Shown in pieces: positions 28,331-36,259 of a stretch of DNA of 64,000 nucleotides (position 1 is its first letter; the number at the start of each line of letters is the position of its first letter). The DNA is from Deltaproteobacteria bacterium (GTDB taxonomy: Bacteria; Desulfobacterota; Desulfomonilia; UBA1062), in NCBI GenBank assembly GCA_029552245.1, contig JAKPDW010000071.1:1-64000 (forward strand), given 5' to 3'. Position numbers and translations under genes: made by a program. The notes beneath the pieces were generated by a model. The model saw only the letters and a program-made list of their open reading frames with translations. It had not been told where the DNA came from and did not search any database.

Positions 28331-30265
28331 ATGGACGAGCTGAAGCACCTCCTCGAACCGATAACCGTCAGAGGATTGACGATACCGAACCGCGTGGTGA
28401 TGCCCCCCATGGGCACGAACCTCGCGAACAAGGACCAGACGGTGAGCGAGGCGCTCCTCGCCTACATGGAGCGCAGGTCCAAGGCGCAGCCGGGACTCAT
28501 CATCGCCGAGATCGCGGCGGTGCACGAGACGGGGCTGCTCATAGACACAGAGCTCGGGATCTACGACGACCGGTTCATCCCCGGCCTGAGGAGGCTCTCC
28601 GAGACGATCCGCCGGGGTGGGGCCAAGGCCGGCGTGCAGCTCCACCACGGCGGCAGGGAGTGCTTCTTCCTCCTGGGAAAAAAGGAGGCGCTCGGCCCCT
28701 CGGCGATCCCGTCGCTGTTGTACGGCATGCCGCCCAAGGAGATGACGCTTCAGGACATGGCCGTGATCAAGGAGGCGTTCGCCGCAGCCGCGAGACGGGC
28801 GCGCCTGGCCGGTTTCGACATGGTGGAGATCCATGCCGCGCACGGCTACCTCCTCTGCCAGTTTCTCTCGCCCCTGGCCAACAGGCGCACCGACGAGTAC
28901 GGATCCAGCATGGAGAACCGCGCGAGGTTCGTCGTGGAGGTCATAGAGGCGGTGCGGAAGAGCGTGGGCGACGATTTCCCGGTATCGCTGCGGGTCTCGG
29001 TGGACGAGAGCATAAAGGGCGGGTACACCGAGCAGGACATGCTGGGGGTGATTCCCCTGTTCGTGAAGGCGGGGGCGGACATCATCCACGCGTCTCTGGG
29101 GACCTACGGGAGCCCGGCTGGCATAACCACGGCGCCGGTGGAGTTCCCCCCGGGGTTCAACGCGCACAGGGCCCGGATGGTCAAGCAGGTGGTCGATGTC
29201 CCGGTGATAACCGTCGGGCGCTTCACCGACCCGCGCTTCGCGGACGAGGTCATCGCCAGGGGAGACGCGGACCTGGTGTCGTTCGGCAGGCAGTTCCTGG
29301 CGGATCCCGACTTCCTTCCCAAGGCCAGGTCCAAGAGGTACGACGAGATCAGGACGTGCATCGCATGCAACCAGGGGTGCATCGAGAGGCTCATGTTCGA
29401 GGGGGCCTCCCTCAGGTGCGCCATCAACCCGGAGACCGGGCAGGAGACGGCCTACCCGCCTCAGGACGCACGCGGCAGGAAGACCGTGTGGGTGGCGGGT
29501 TCGGGTCCTGCGGGGCTCACGGCCGCCTACGAGGCCGCACGGCTCGGCCACGACGTGACCGTGTTCGAGAAGGACCCGGAGACAGGCGGCCAGATCCGCT
29601 ACGCGAGCATCCCCCCGTTCAAGGACGTGTACCGCGCGTGGATCGCGTGGCTCGAGCGCGAGGTGCGAAGACTGGGCGCCAGGATCCTTACGGGCGTGGA
29701 GCTCGACGAGAAGAGGCTCTCCGAGGGCGGAGCGGACTTCGTGATCGTGGCAACGGGCGGCAGGAAGCTTGTCCCGGACATAGAGGGTGTCGACCTGCCC
29801 CACGTGCATGACGCCTGGCGGATACTCTCCGGCGCCTCCCGTCCGGGCCGCGACGTGCTCGTCGTGGGCGGCGGGCTCATCGGCATGGAGGCGGCCGACT
29901 TCCTCGCGGGGCGGGTGCGCTCCCTCACGATCGTCGAGGCGCTCAAGACCCCACCCGTCTCCAAGCTCACATCGCACGGCTACATGCTCCATCGCAGGCT
30001 CAGGGATGCGGGCTGCACGCTCATCTACGGGGCCGAGGTCAAGAAGATCGAGCCGGGCGGCGTGTTGGTGTCCGAGGGCGGACGCGAGCGGACGATCGCG
30101 CCGGTCGACCAGGTCGTCCTGGCCGTGGGGCTCGTCCCGGAATCCAGGCTCGCCGATGCCTGCTCGAGGCTCGGGATTCGCCATGCCGTGGTCGGGGATG
30201 CGGCGGGGCCGAGGAGGATCATCGAGGCCACCACCGAGGGGGCGCACGCCGCGTGGAGCATCTGA
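28331..30265 (+). CDS. Old-yellow-enzyme family NADH:flavin oxidoreductase with FAD domain (2,4-dienoyl-CoA reductase type)
   Basis: A 644-residue flavoprotein built like FadH, BaiCD/BaiH and trimethylamine dehydrogenase. Residues about 1-350 are an FMN-binding barrel (VMPPMGTNLA, GVQLHHGGRE, DMVEIHAAHGYLLCQFLSP). Next is a 4Fe-4S site (CIACNQGC, then a further cysteine in RCAINPETG). Then come FAD- and NAD-binding Rossmann domains (VAGSGPAGLTAAYEAARLG; VLVVGGGLIGMEAADFL). Such enzymes reduce conjugated double bonds, often of enoyl-CoA thioesters; the substrate here is unknown. It is divergent from ridA. Confidence 0.92.
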   Translation: MDELKHLLEPITVRGLTIPNRVVMPPMGTNLANKDQTVSEALLAYMERRSKAQPGLIIAEIAAVHETGLLIDTELGIYDDRFIPGLRRLSETIRRGGAKAGVQLHHGGRECFFLLGKKEALGPSAIPSLLYGMPPKEMTLQDMAVIKEAFAAAARRARLAGFDMVEIHAAHGYLLCQFLSPLANRRTDEYGSSMENRARFVVEVIEAVRKSVGDDFPVSLRVSVDESIKGGYTEQDMLGVIPLFVKAGADIIHASLGTYGSPAGITTAPVEFPPGFNAHRARMVKQVVDVPVITVGRFTDPRFADEVIARGDADLVSFGRQFLADPDFLPKARSKRYDEIRTCIACNQGCIERLMFEGASLRCAINPETGQETAYPPQDARGRKTVWVAGSGPAGLTAAYEAARLGHDVTVFEKDPETGGQIRYASIPPFKDVYRAWIAWLEREVRRLGARILTGVELDEKRLSEGGADFVIVATGGRKLVPDIEGVDLPHVHDAWRILSGASRPGRDVLVVGGGLIGMEAADFLAGRVRSLTIVEALKTPPVSKLTSHGYMLHRRLRDAGCTLIYGAEVKKIEPGGVLVSEGGRERTIAPVDQVVLAVGLVPESRLADACSRLGIRHAVVGDAAGPRRIIEATTEGAHAAWSI

Positions 30266-30696
30266 TCACCGAAGGGGCACCTCTCCGGTCCGGCCTTCCC
30301 CGGGCGCGCCCGACCATGTGCGGCGGTATGGAACGTGAGGCCGCATCCGGCCATCCCCGGGCGAACACAACGCGCCGATCCTGGGAAGTGGGTGCGCTGC
30401 TCTCCCCGTGGGCGAGGCCGTAGGAGGCCGAGGCCGGTTTCCCTGCCCCGGCCTGAGTCTCTGAGGCCGCCATGCTTTCTCCCCGGGCACGAAGGCGCCT
30501 GTGCGCTTTCGAGCCGCGCCGTCGTCCGCCAACAATCGCCGGTGCCTACGGCGAAGGGGCGGATTGCACCGCGGGCCTCACACCGTTTTCCCCGTCTTTT
30601 CCTTCATGAGCTCTTTCCACCCCCCGTGTTCTTCTGGTAGACTCGATGCTTGTCTGCTCTTTCGTGCAGCGAGACGAGAAAAGGGGAGCACCGAAG
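30266..30696. other. 431-bp spacer, no gene seen
   Basis: There is no supported protein. A perfect 12-bp palindrome CGGGCGCGCCCG lies at 30301-30312, 36 bp after the reductase stop. A weak promoter-like pair, TTTCCA (30614-30619) and TAGACT (30638-30643) with 18 nt between, may serve the deacetylase gene. Confidence 0.45.
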
Positions 30697-31827
30697 ATGA
30701 GATCCGTTTTTATCCACTCGAGCAAGTTCGATACATACAGCCTGGGATCCGACCATCCCTTCAAGCCGTACAAGGCCACCATGGTCCTCGAGCTCTGCAG
30801 GAGGTACGGGCTCATGGACAGGCCGTGGATGAAGGTGCACGAGGCGACGCCCGCAACCGAGGAGGTCATGGCCGAGTACCACGCCAAGGAGTACATAGAC
30901 GCGCTCAAGTCGTGCAACACCGGCTATTTCGACTTCACCCTGCTCCACTACGGGTTGGGGACGGGTGACAACCCGGTCTTCGAGGGCGTGTTCGACTTCT
31001 CGCTCCTGGTGCTGGGCGCGACCATGGCAGGGGTCGACTACATCGTCAGGGGCGAGGCCGACACGGTCTTCAGCCCCGTGGGCGGGCTCCATCACGGCGG
31101 GTACGGGCACGCGGAGGGCTTCTGCTACGTGAACGACATCGTGATCGCGATACAGAGGCTTTTGAAGTCGGGCTACCGAAGGATCCTCTACGTGGACATC
31201 GACGCGCACCACGGCAACGGGGTGCAGGACGCGTTCTACGACACGGACGAGGTGCTCTTCTTCTCCGTGCACCAAAACGGCGAGACCCTCTACCCGGGCA
31301 CCGGCTTCGAGAACGAGACGGGCGAGGGAAAGGGGAAGGGCTACACGGTGAACCTCCCCCTGCCCGAGTACACGGACGACGAGGTCTACGTGAGGGCCTT
31401 CAGGGAGATCTTCCCGAGACTGGTGGAGGCCTACAGGCCCCAGTGCGTGGTCGCCCAGATCGGCCTCGACACCCTCAAGAGGGACCCGCTCACGAACCTG
31501 AGGCTCACCAACAACGGGTACTGCGAGGTGATGGAGGACATACGGAAGAGCTGCCCGGTGATCCTGGCCCTGGGCGGGGGCGGATACAGCTTGCCGGACG
31601 TGGTCAGGGGCTGGACGCTCGCCTGGGCGATCCTGAACGGGATCGAACCCGAGGACACATTCGCGGGGAGCGTCGGGGCCGGGGTGTACGGACACGGCTT
31701 CGGCGAGCTCAAGGACCCGCCGCACCGCGTCTCGGACGCCCTGAGGAAGGCCGTGGACAAGTACGTCGACGATAAGGTAAGCTACATCAAGTCGAATGTG
31801 TTCCCGATGCTCGGCATCACTCCGTGA
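30697..31827 (+). CDS. Histone deacetylase superfamily protein (AcuC type)
   Basis: A 376-residue zinc-dependent amidohydrolase of the arginase/HDAC fold. It carries the tandem histidine region GGLHHGGYGHAEGFCYVND, the metal ligands in YVDIDAHHGNGVQD and in GLDTLKRDPL, and GGGGYSLPDVVRGW near the end. AcuC-like members deacetylate acetyl-CoA synthetase or polyamines in bacteria; the target here is not shown by the context. GGGGAG lies 9 nt before ATG 30697. Length and motifs are complete, so it should be active. Confidence 0.92.
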   Translation: MRSVFIHSSKFDTYSLGSDHPFKPYKATMVLELCRRYGLMDRPWMKVHEATPATEEVMAEYHAKEYIDALKSCNTGYFDFTLLHYGLGTGDNPVFEGVFDFSLLVLGATMAGVDYIVRGEADTVFSPVGGLHHGGYGHAEGFCYVNDIVIAIQRLLKSGYRRILYVDIDAHHGNGVQDAFYDTDEVLFFSVHQNGETLYPGTGFENETGEGKGKGYTVNLPLPEYTDDEVYVRAFREIFPRLVEAYRPQCVVAQIGLDTLKRDPLTNLRLTNNGYCEVMEDIRKSCPVILALGGGGYSLPDVVRGWTLAWAILNGIEPEDTFAGSVGAGVYGHGFGELKDPPHRVSDALRKAVDKYVDDKVSYIKSNVFPMLGITP

Positions 31828-31887
31828 GGGCCGGGCTCGGTTGAATGGCGAAGGAAGGTTCATCCATGCGTATGTCGAGGTGATGCC

Positions 31888-32313
31888 ATGGCTGACGAGA
31901 AGGCTGAGGGCAGGAAGGGATACACGTTTGTAGACAAGCGGGGCAAGGACGCCCCCGAGGCGCCTGGCGTGAAGGGGCCCGACTCCGGGGCCGGGGAGGT
32001 TCGGTCCGAGAGGCAGGATGACCCGAGGCGGCGCCAGCCCGAGGGCCAACCCGGCCAGAGGAGACCCTCCGTGGATTTCACGACGCTTGTCATGAGCCTT
32101 GCGAGCGCCGCGATGATGAGCATGGGCAGGGTCGCCGACCCCGCGACAGGGGCTGTCCGCAAGGATCTCGCCGTGGCGCAGCAGAACATAGACATCATTG
32201 CGCTCCTCAAGGAGAAGACACGGGGGAACCTCACGGCGGAGGAGGAACGGATCGTGGACCAGGTGCTCTACGAGCTCAGGTTGACGTTCGTCGAGGCCAT
32301 GAGGGAGCGCTGA
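31888..32313 (+). CDS. DUF1844 domain protein
   Basis: A 141-residue protein with a charged, variable N-terminus (about 1-60) and a conserved C-terminal DUF1844 module: VDFTTLVMSLASAAMMSMGR, then DLAVAQQNIDIIALLKEKTR and LYELRLTFVEAM. The family is widespread in Desulfobacterota and Acidobacteria and has no assigned function. It stops 1 nt before degP, so the two are probably cotranscribed. Confidence 0.9.
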   Translation: MADEKAEGRKGYTFVDKRGKDAPEAPGVKGPDSGAGEVRSERQDDPRRRQPEGQPGQRRPSVDFTTLVMSLASAAMMSMGRVADPATGAVRKDLAVAQQNIDIIALLKEKTRGNLTAEEERIVDQVLYELRLTFVEAMRER

Positions 32314-32314
32314 G

Positions 32315-33808
32315 ATGAAGAAGATGGTTCGTTTCCGCTCGAGGGGAAGGGGAATCCCTTCCCTGGTGGGTTGCCTCGCGGCGGCGTTCGTGATGATCGC
32401 CGGCATCCCCTCCCCCGGCATGGCCGAGGGCGGTGTCTTCTGGAAGGAGGGGGCGGCCGGGTCCCGCAGCAAGCTCGAGCTGCCGGCGTTTTCCAGGCTC
32501 GCCAAGGAGGTGACGCCCACGGTCGTCAACATCCGCACCACGAGAAGGGTCGCGGGCAGGGACACGCTCAGGGGGATCAACCCGCCTCCCGGCTACGACG
32601 AGTGGTTCGACGACTTCTTCAAGAAGTTCTTCAACAACATCCCGGAGAATGAGCTGCAGCAGAAGAGCCTTGGGTCGGGCTTCATCATCTCCGCCGACGG
32701 GTACGTGCTCACCAACAACCACGTGATCGCGGGCGCGGACGAGATCATCGTGTCGCTTGCCGACAAGGAGGAGTTCAAGGCCGGCGTCGTCGGCACCGAC
32801 GACAAGACGGACATCGCCCTCATCAAGATCAATTCAACGAGGAAGGATTTCCCGGTCGCCGTCCTCGGGAACTCGGACGAGTTGGAGATCGGCGAGTGGG
32901 TGATCGCGCTCGGCAACCCGTTCGGTTTCGGACACACGCTCACCCAGGGCATCGTGTCCGCGAAGTCCCGCGTCATAGGCGCCGGGCCCTACGACAACTT
33001 CATCCAGACGGATGCGGCCATCACCCCGGGCAACTCCGGGGGCCCCCTCATCGACATGCGCGGCCAGGTCGTGGGCATCAACACCGCCATCGTGGCGTCG
33101 GGCCAGGGCATCGGGTTCGCCACGCCCATCAACATGGTGAAAGAGATCCTGCCGGAGCTCAGGGAGACGGGCGAGGTGGCGCGCGGGTGGCTCGGGGTGT
33201 CCATACAGGAGGTCTCGCCGGAGATCGCGAGGGCGGTGGGGCTCGACGAACCGAAGGGCGCCATGGTGACGACCGTCTACCCCGGGGATCCCGCCGAGAA
33301 GGCCGGCATACAGCCGGGAGACATCATCGTCGGCGTCAACGGGAAGGCGGTGGAGGACCCCCGGGCCCTCACCAGGATGATCGGCAGCCTCAAGCCCGGC
33401 TCGAAGGTCGACCTGTCGGTCTTCAGGGACAAGAAGGTCCTCAATCTGAGGGCTGTCTTGAGCAAGAGGACGGACGAGCGCGTCACGAAGCTCGGCAAGA
33501 AGACGACGCCCGGAGGCGGTGTCAGGGACCGGATCGGCCTCGTGGTGACGGACATCACGCCCGATGTGCAGCGCGAGCACGACATCTCCGAAAAGGAGGG
33601 GGTGCTCGTCATCGACGTCGACCCGAAGGGCCCGGCGTCTGACGGCAGGATCCTGAAGATGGACATCATCAAGGAGGTCGACCGCAAGGCGGTCAGGAAC
33701 CTCGATGACTACCTCAAGGCCCTCTCCTCCAAGAAGAAGGGCCAGGCCGTGCTCCTGCTCCTGATGCGAGGGTCATCGCCCCTCTACGTGGCGGTGGACA
33801 TCGAGTGA
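32315..33808 (+). CDS. degP: Do-family periplasmic serine endoprotease (DegP/HtrA)
   Basis: A 497-residue protease-chaperone that degrades misfolded envelope proteins. A signal peptide (LVGCLAAAFVMIAGIPSPGMA) is followed by a trypsin-like domain with the triad H136 (NNHVIA), D166 (DKTDIALIKI) and S241 (TPGNSGGPLID), and then two PDZ domains (RGWLGVSIQEVSPEIARAVG and the region around RIGLVVTDITPDVQREH). Its stop overlaps ispE in GTGA. The DUF1844-degP-ispE order suggests one transcript. Confidence 0.95.
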   Translation: MKKMVRFRSRGRGIPSLVGCLAAAFVMIAGIPSPGMAEGGVFWKEGAAGSRSKLELPAFSRLAKEVTPTVVNIRTTRRVAGRDTLRGINPPPGYDEWFDDFFKKFFNNIPENELQQKSLGSGFIISADGYVLTNNHVIAGADEIIVSLADKEEFKAGVVGTDDKTDIALIKINSTRKDFPVAVLGNSDELEIGEWVIALGNPFGFGHTLTQGIVSAKSRVIGAGPYDNFIQTDAAITPGNSGGPLIDMRGQVVGINTAIVASGQGIGFATPINMVKEILPELRETGEVARGWLGVSIQEVSPEIARAVGLDEPKGAMVTTVYPGDPAEKAGIQPGDIIVGVNGKAVEDPRALTRMIGSLKPGSKVDLSVFRDKKVLNLRAVLSKRTDERVTKLGKKTTPGGGVRDRIGLVVTDITPDVQREHDISEKEGVLVIDVDPKGPASDGRILKMDIIKEVDRKAVRNLDDYLKALSSKKKGQAVLLLLMRGSSPLYVAVDIE

Positions 33809-34689
33809 GACTCTTCTGTCCCGCAAAGATCAACCTCTACCTCAAGGTGATCGGCAAGAGGCCGGACGGGTACCACGAGCTCCGTACCATCATGGTGCCC
33901 CTGGCTTTCGGCGACGACTTGGAAATTGAGCCAGCTCCCTCGGGTATCCATCTCGAGGCGCCGGGATGCGGGTGCGCCGAGAACGAGAACCTCGCGTGGA
34001 AGGCGGCGTCCCTCTTCTTGGCGCGCACGCGCGTGACGGGCGGGGTCCGGATACGGATACACAAGAGGGTGCCGGTGGGCTCCGGGCTCGGCGGCGGCAG
34101 CAGCGACGCGTCGGGGGTCCTGCTCGCCATGAACGAGCTGTTTCGTGCGGGCCTGGACACGCGGGCGCTGGGAGAGATGGCCAGGGAGCTCGGTGCCGAC
34201 TGTCCGTTCTTCATCCACCGCAGGCCGCTCTACCTCGGCGGCCGCGGGGACGTGCCCATATCGGAGCCGGTGCTCTCGGACAGGCATTACCTCCTGGTCG
34301 TTCCGCCCGTGCAGGTGTCCACGCGTCTCGTGTTCTCGAAATTGTCCTTGCCATTGACAAGTGAACGTGATATCGATAGAATAGAACCGAAGAATAGCCA
34401 ATGTATTGAGCCGGAGCACTGGGTCGAAAACGACTTGGAATCCGTTGCATGTAGATTATATCCCGAGATGGCGTGCATCAAGGACGAGCTCATCGGTTCG
34501 GGGGCGCTGAGAGCGGGAATGTCCGGAAGCGGATCAGCCTTTTTCGGGATATATGAAACACATGATGCCCTGCGGTGTGCAATGGGCCGCCTCGTACGGC
34601 ATGAAGGGTACGTATACGTACCCACAACAAGAATGACGGGGGATTCGTATGGAGATCACAGAGGTCAAGGTGTTTCCGGTCAAGGATAA
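33805..34689 (+). CDS. ispE: 4-diphosphocytidyl-2-C-methyl-D-erythritol kinase
   Basis: A 294-residue GHMP kinase of the MEP isoprenoid pathway. It has CPAKINLYLKVIGKRPDGYHE at the substrate site (first 20 residues of the domain), the ATP loop PVGSGLGGGSSDASG and the C-terminal GMSGSGSAFFGIY. It starts with GTG 33805 overlapping the degP stop. The 3' end is unusual: the frame runs 41 nt into spoVG and adds a poorly conserved tail after the normal domain end. A strong promoter lies inside the coding region at 34354-34382, in a locally AT-richer stretch. Confidence 0.94.
   Translation: MRLFCPAKINLYLKVIGKRPDGYHELRTIMVPLAFGDDLEIEPAPSGIHLEAPGCGCAENENLAWKAASLFLARTRVTGGVRIRIHKRVPVGSGLGGGSSDASGVLLAMNELFRAGLDTRALGEMARELGADCPFFIHRRPLYLGGRGDVPISEPVLSDRHYLLVVPPVQVSTRLVFSKLSLPLTSERDIDRIEPKNSQCIEPEHWVENDLESVACRLYPEMACIKDELIGSGALRAGMSGSGSAFFGIYETHDALRCAMGRLVRHEGYVYVPTTRMTGDSYGDHRGQGVSGQG
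34354..34382 (+). promoter_or_regulatory. Near-consensus sigma70 promoter inside ispE
   Basis: A perfect TTGACA (34354-34359), 17 nt, TAGAAT (34377-34382, one mismatch). It lies in the middle of the ispE coding sequence in a local AT-rich patch and would give spoVG its own transcript with a leader of about 260 nt. Confidence 0.65.
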
Positions 34690-34915
34690 CGACAAGCTCA
34701 AGGCATACGCCTCGATCGTGTTCGACGACTGCTTCGTGATCCGGGATCTCAGGGTCATAAGCGGTACCACAGGGCTGTTCGTGGCCATGCCTTCCCGCAA
34801 GAGGAAGGACGGATCGTTCCGCGACACCGCCCATCCCCTCAACATGGAGACGAGGGACAAGATAGAGAAATCCATCCTCGAGACGTACAAACAAAAGATT
34901 GCCAACGAGGTCTGA
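34649..34915 (+). CDS. spoVG: SpoVG family protein
   Basis: An 88-residue SpoVG, a small DNA/RNA-binding regulator first known from sporulating Firmicutes but also present in Desulfobacterota. It shows the full family pattern: MEITEVKVFPVKDNDKLKAY, DCFVIRDLRVISGTTGLFVA and MPSRKRKDGSFRDTAHPLN. Its start overlaps the ispE 3' end by 41 nt. The ispE-spoVG-tRNA-Gln-prs order is a known deltaproteobacterial arrangement. What it regulates here is unknown. Confidence 0.96.
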   Translation: MEITEVKVFPVKDNDKLKAYASIVFDDCFVIRDLRVISGTTGLFVAMPSRKRKDGSFRDTAHPLNMETRDKIEKSILETYKQKIANEV

Positions 34916-34927
34916 TTCAACTATAGT
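34899..34927 (+). promoter_or_regulatory. Sigma70 promoter of tRNA-Gln (and perhaps prs)
   Basis: TTGCCA (34899-34904), 17 nt, TATAGT (34922-34927), one mismatch in each. The -35 overlaps the last codons of spoVG. The predicted +1 near 34934 is 28 nt upstream of the mature tRNA. Confidence 0.65.
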
Positions 34928-34961
34928 GCGCTCCCGGTAACCGGATGGCCCCCTCTGGTGC

Positions 34962-35035
34962 TGGGATGTCGTCTAACGGCAGGACACGAGATTTTGGATC
35001 TCGTTATGGAGGTTCGAATCCTCCCGTCCCAGCCA
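34962..35035 (+). tRNA. tRNA-Gln (anticodon TTG)
   Basis: A 74-nt cloverleaf. The acceptor arms TGGGATG and CGTCCCA pair with one G-T. The anticodon stem CGAGA/TCTCG closes a 7-nt loop TTTTGGA whose anticodon is TTG. The T-arm is GGAGG-TTCGAAT-CCTCC. The discriminator base is G and the CCA end is encoded. The gene lies between spoVG and prs. Confidence 0.96.
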
Positions 35036-35115
35036 TGCCCGCAGTAGCTTGAAAACAAGAAGGCGGACTCAAGGGCCGCTGTCCCGGGTACACACCTCTT
35101 CACCTGGAAGGCGAT

Positions 35116-36057
35116 ATGAACGAGAGTATCTGCATCCTTGCGGGCAATGCAAACAAGCCCTTGGCTCAGGCGATCTGCACGATCATCGGGTGCCCCCTCG
35201 GCAGGGGCGACGTCAAGAGGTTCTCGGACGGCGAGACGTCCGTCGACATCCACGAGAGCATCCGCGGAAGGGACATATTCATCGTTCAGCCCACGTGCCC
35301 GCCCACCAACGAGCACCTCATGGAACTCCTGGTCATGCTGGACGCGACCAGGCGCGCGTCAGCCAAGAGGATCACGGCGGTGATCCCCTATTTCGGCTAC
35401 GCGAGGCAGGACCGCAAGGTCTCGCCCCGCGCCCCCATCTCGGCCAAGCTCGTGGCCAACCTGCTGACCGTCTCGGGTGCCGACCGCGTCCTCACCATGG
35501 ACCTGCACGCAGGACAGATCCAGGGCTTCTTCGATATCCCCGTGGACAACCTCTACGCCAAGCCCGTGATCCTCGACTACGTCCGAAACCGCTACGACGG
35601 CGACTTGTGCATCGTCTCGCCCGATGCGGGGGGTGTGGAGAGGGCCAGGGCCTACGCGAAACCCCTGAAGGCCGACCTCGCCATCATCGACAAGCGGCGC
35701 GAGCGTGCCAACGAATCCAACGTGATGCACATCATCGGCTCCGTCACAGGCAAGACGTGCCTCATCGTCGACGATATCGTCGACACGGCCGGGACCCTGA
35801 CCAACGGGGCGGCCGCACTCATCGGCGAGGGAGCGAAGCGCGTGGTGGCCAGCTGCACCCACGGCGTGCTCTCGGGCCCGGCCATCTCCAACCTTGCCGG
35901 GTCGGCCATAGAAGAACTCATCGTCACGGATACCATCCCCCTGAGGGAAGAGGCGCACTCCCTGGGCAAGATAACGGTGCTCACCGTGGCGCCGCTCTTG
36001 GCCGAGGCCATCAAGCGCATCCACACCGGGTCGTCGGTGAGCGAGCTGTTCCTCTGA
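35116..36057 (+). CDS. prs: Ribose-phosphate pyrophosphokinase
   Basis: A 313-residue PRPP synthase, which makes PRPP from ribose 5-phosphate and ATP for purine, pyrimidine, His and Trp synthesis. It has the ATP region [20 protein letters not shown], the ribose-5-phosphate loop [15 protein letters not shown] and the flexible KRRERANES loop. GGAAGG precedes ATG 35116 by 4 nt. Many relatives carry rplY and pth directly after prs; here comM lies downstream on the other strand instead. Confidence 0.97.
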   Translation: MNESICILAGNANKPLAQAICTIIGCPLGRGDVKRFSDGETSVDIHESIRGRDIFIVQPTCPPTNEHLMELLVMLDATRRASAKRITAVIPYFGYARQDRKVSPRAPISAKLVANLLTVSGADRVLTMDLHAGQIQGFFDIPVDNLYAKPVILDYVRNRYDGDLCIVSPDAGGVERARAYAKPLKADLAIIDKRRERANESNVMHIIGSVTGKTCLIVDDIVDTAGTLTNGAAALIGEGAKRVVASCTHGVLSGPAISNLAGSAIEELIVTDTIPLREEAHSLGKITVLTVAPLLAEAIKRIHTGSSVSELFL

Positions 36058-36099
36058 GACAAGGTTTGCCCCGAACGAGAGGGGTCACTCAGTCGGCCA

Positions 36100-36196
36100 G
36101 GCAGGAGGGGAGTTTCTCGGCGTGGTCATGAGGGGGGCCTGATACGCCCACCTCAACCCTCGGGCGTCCCCGGCAAGAGGGGAGTTTCTCGGTGTG
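36100..36196. repeat. Two 25-bp direct repeats between prs and comM
   Basis: Copies at 36100-36124 and 36172-36196 match at 23 of 25 positions and share the core GAGGGGAGTTTCTCGG. A shorter degenerate copy (GAGAGGGGTCACTCAG) may lie at about 36077-36092. The flanks do not match, so this is not a simple tandem duplication. Confidence 0.6.
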
Positions 36197-36259
36197 CAGG
36201 CATACTCATTCTTCCAGGGCGTCCGGCGGGAGGCGTCCCTGCGGGCGCGCCGGGCCGGC

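Noticed and set aside
28316-30247. Long open frame antisense to the FadH-like reductase
   Set aside because: It covers almost exactly the real gene. The opposite strand has a complete flavoprotein with a cluster and nucleotide-binding motifs.
30604-32580. Long open frame antisense to the deacetylase and DUF1844 genes
   Set aside because: It spans two well-supported genes and their gap; a shadow of GC-rich codon structure.
36100-36196. CRISPR array
   Set aside because: Only two copies and one 47-bp spacer, with no cas gene in the window.
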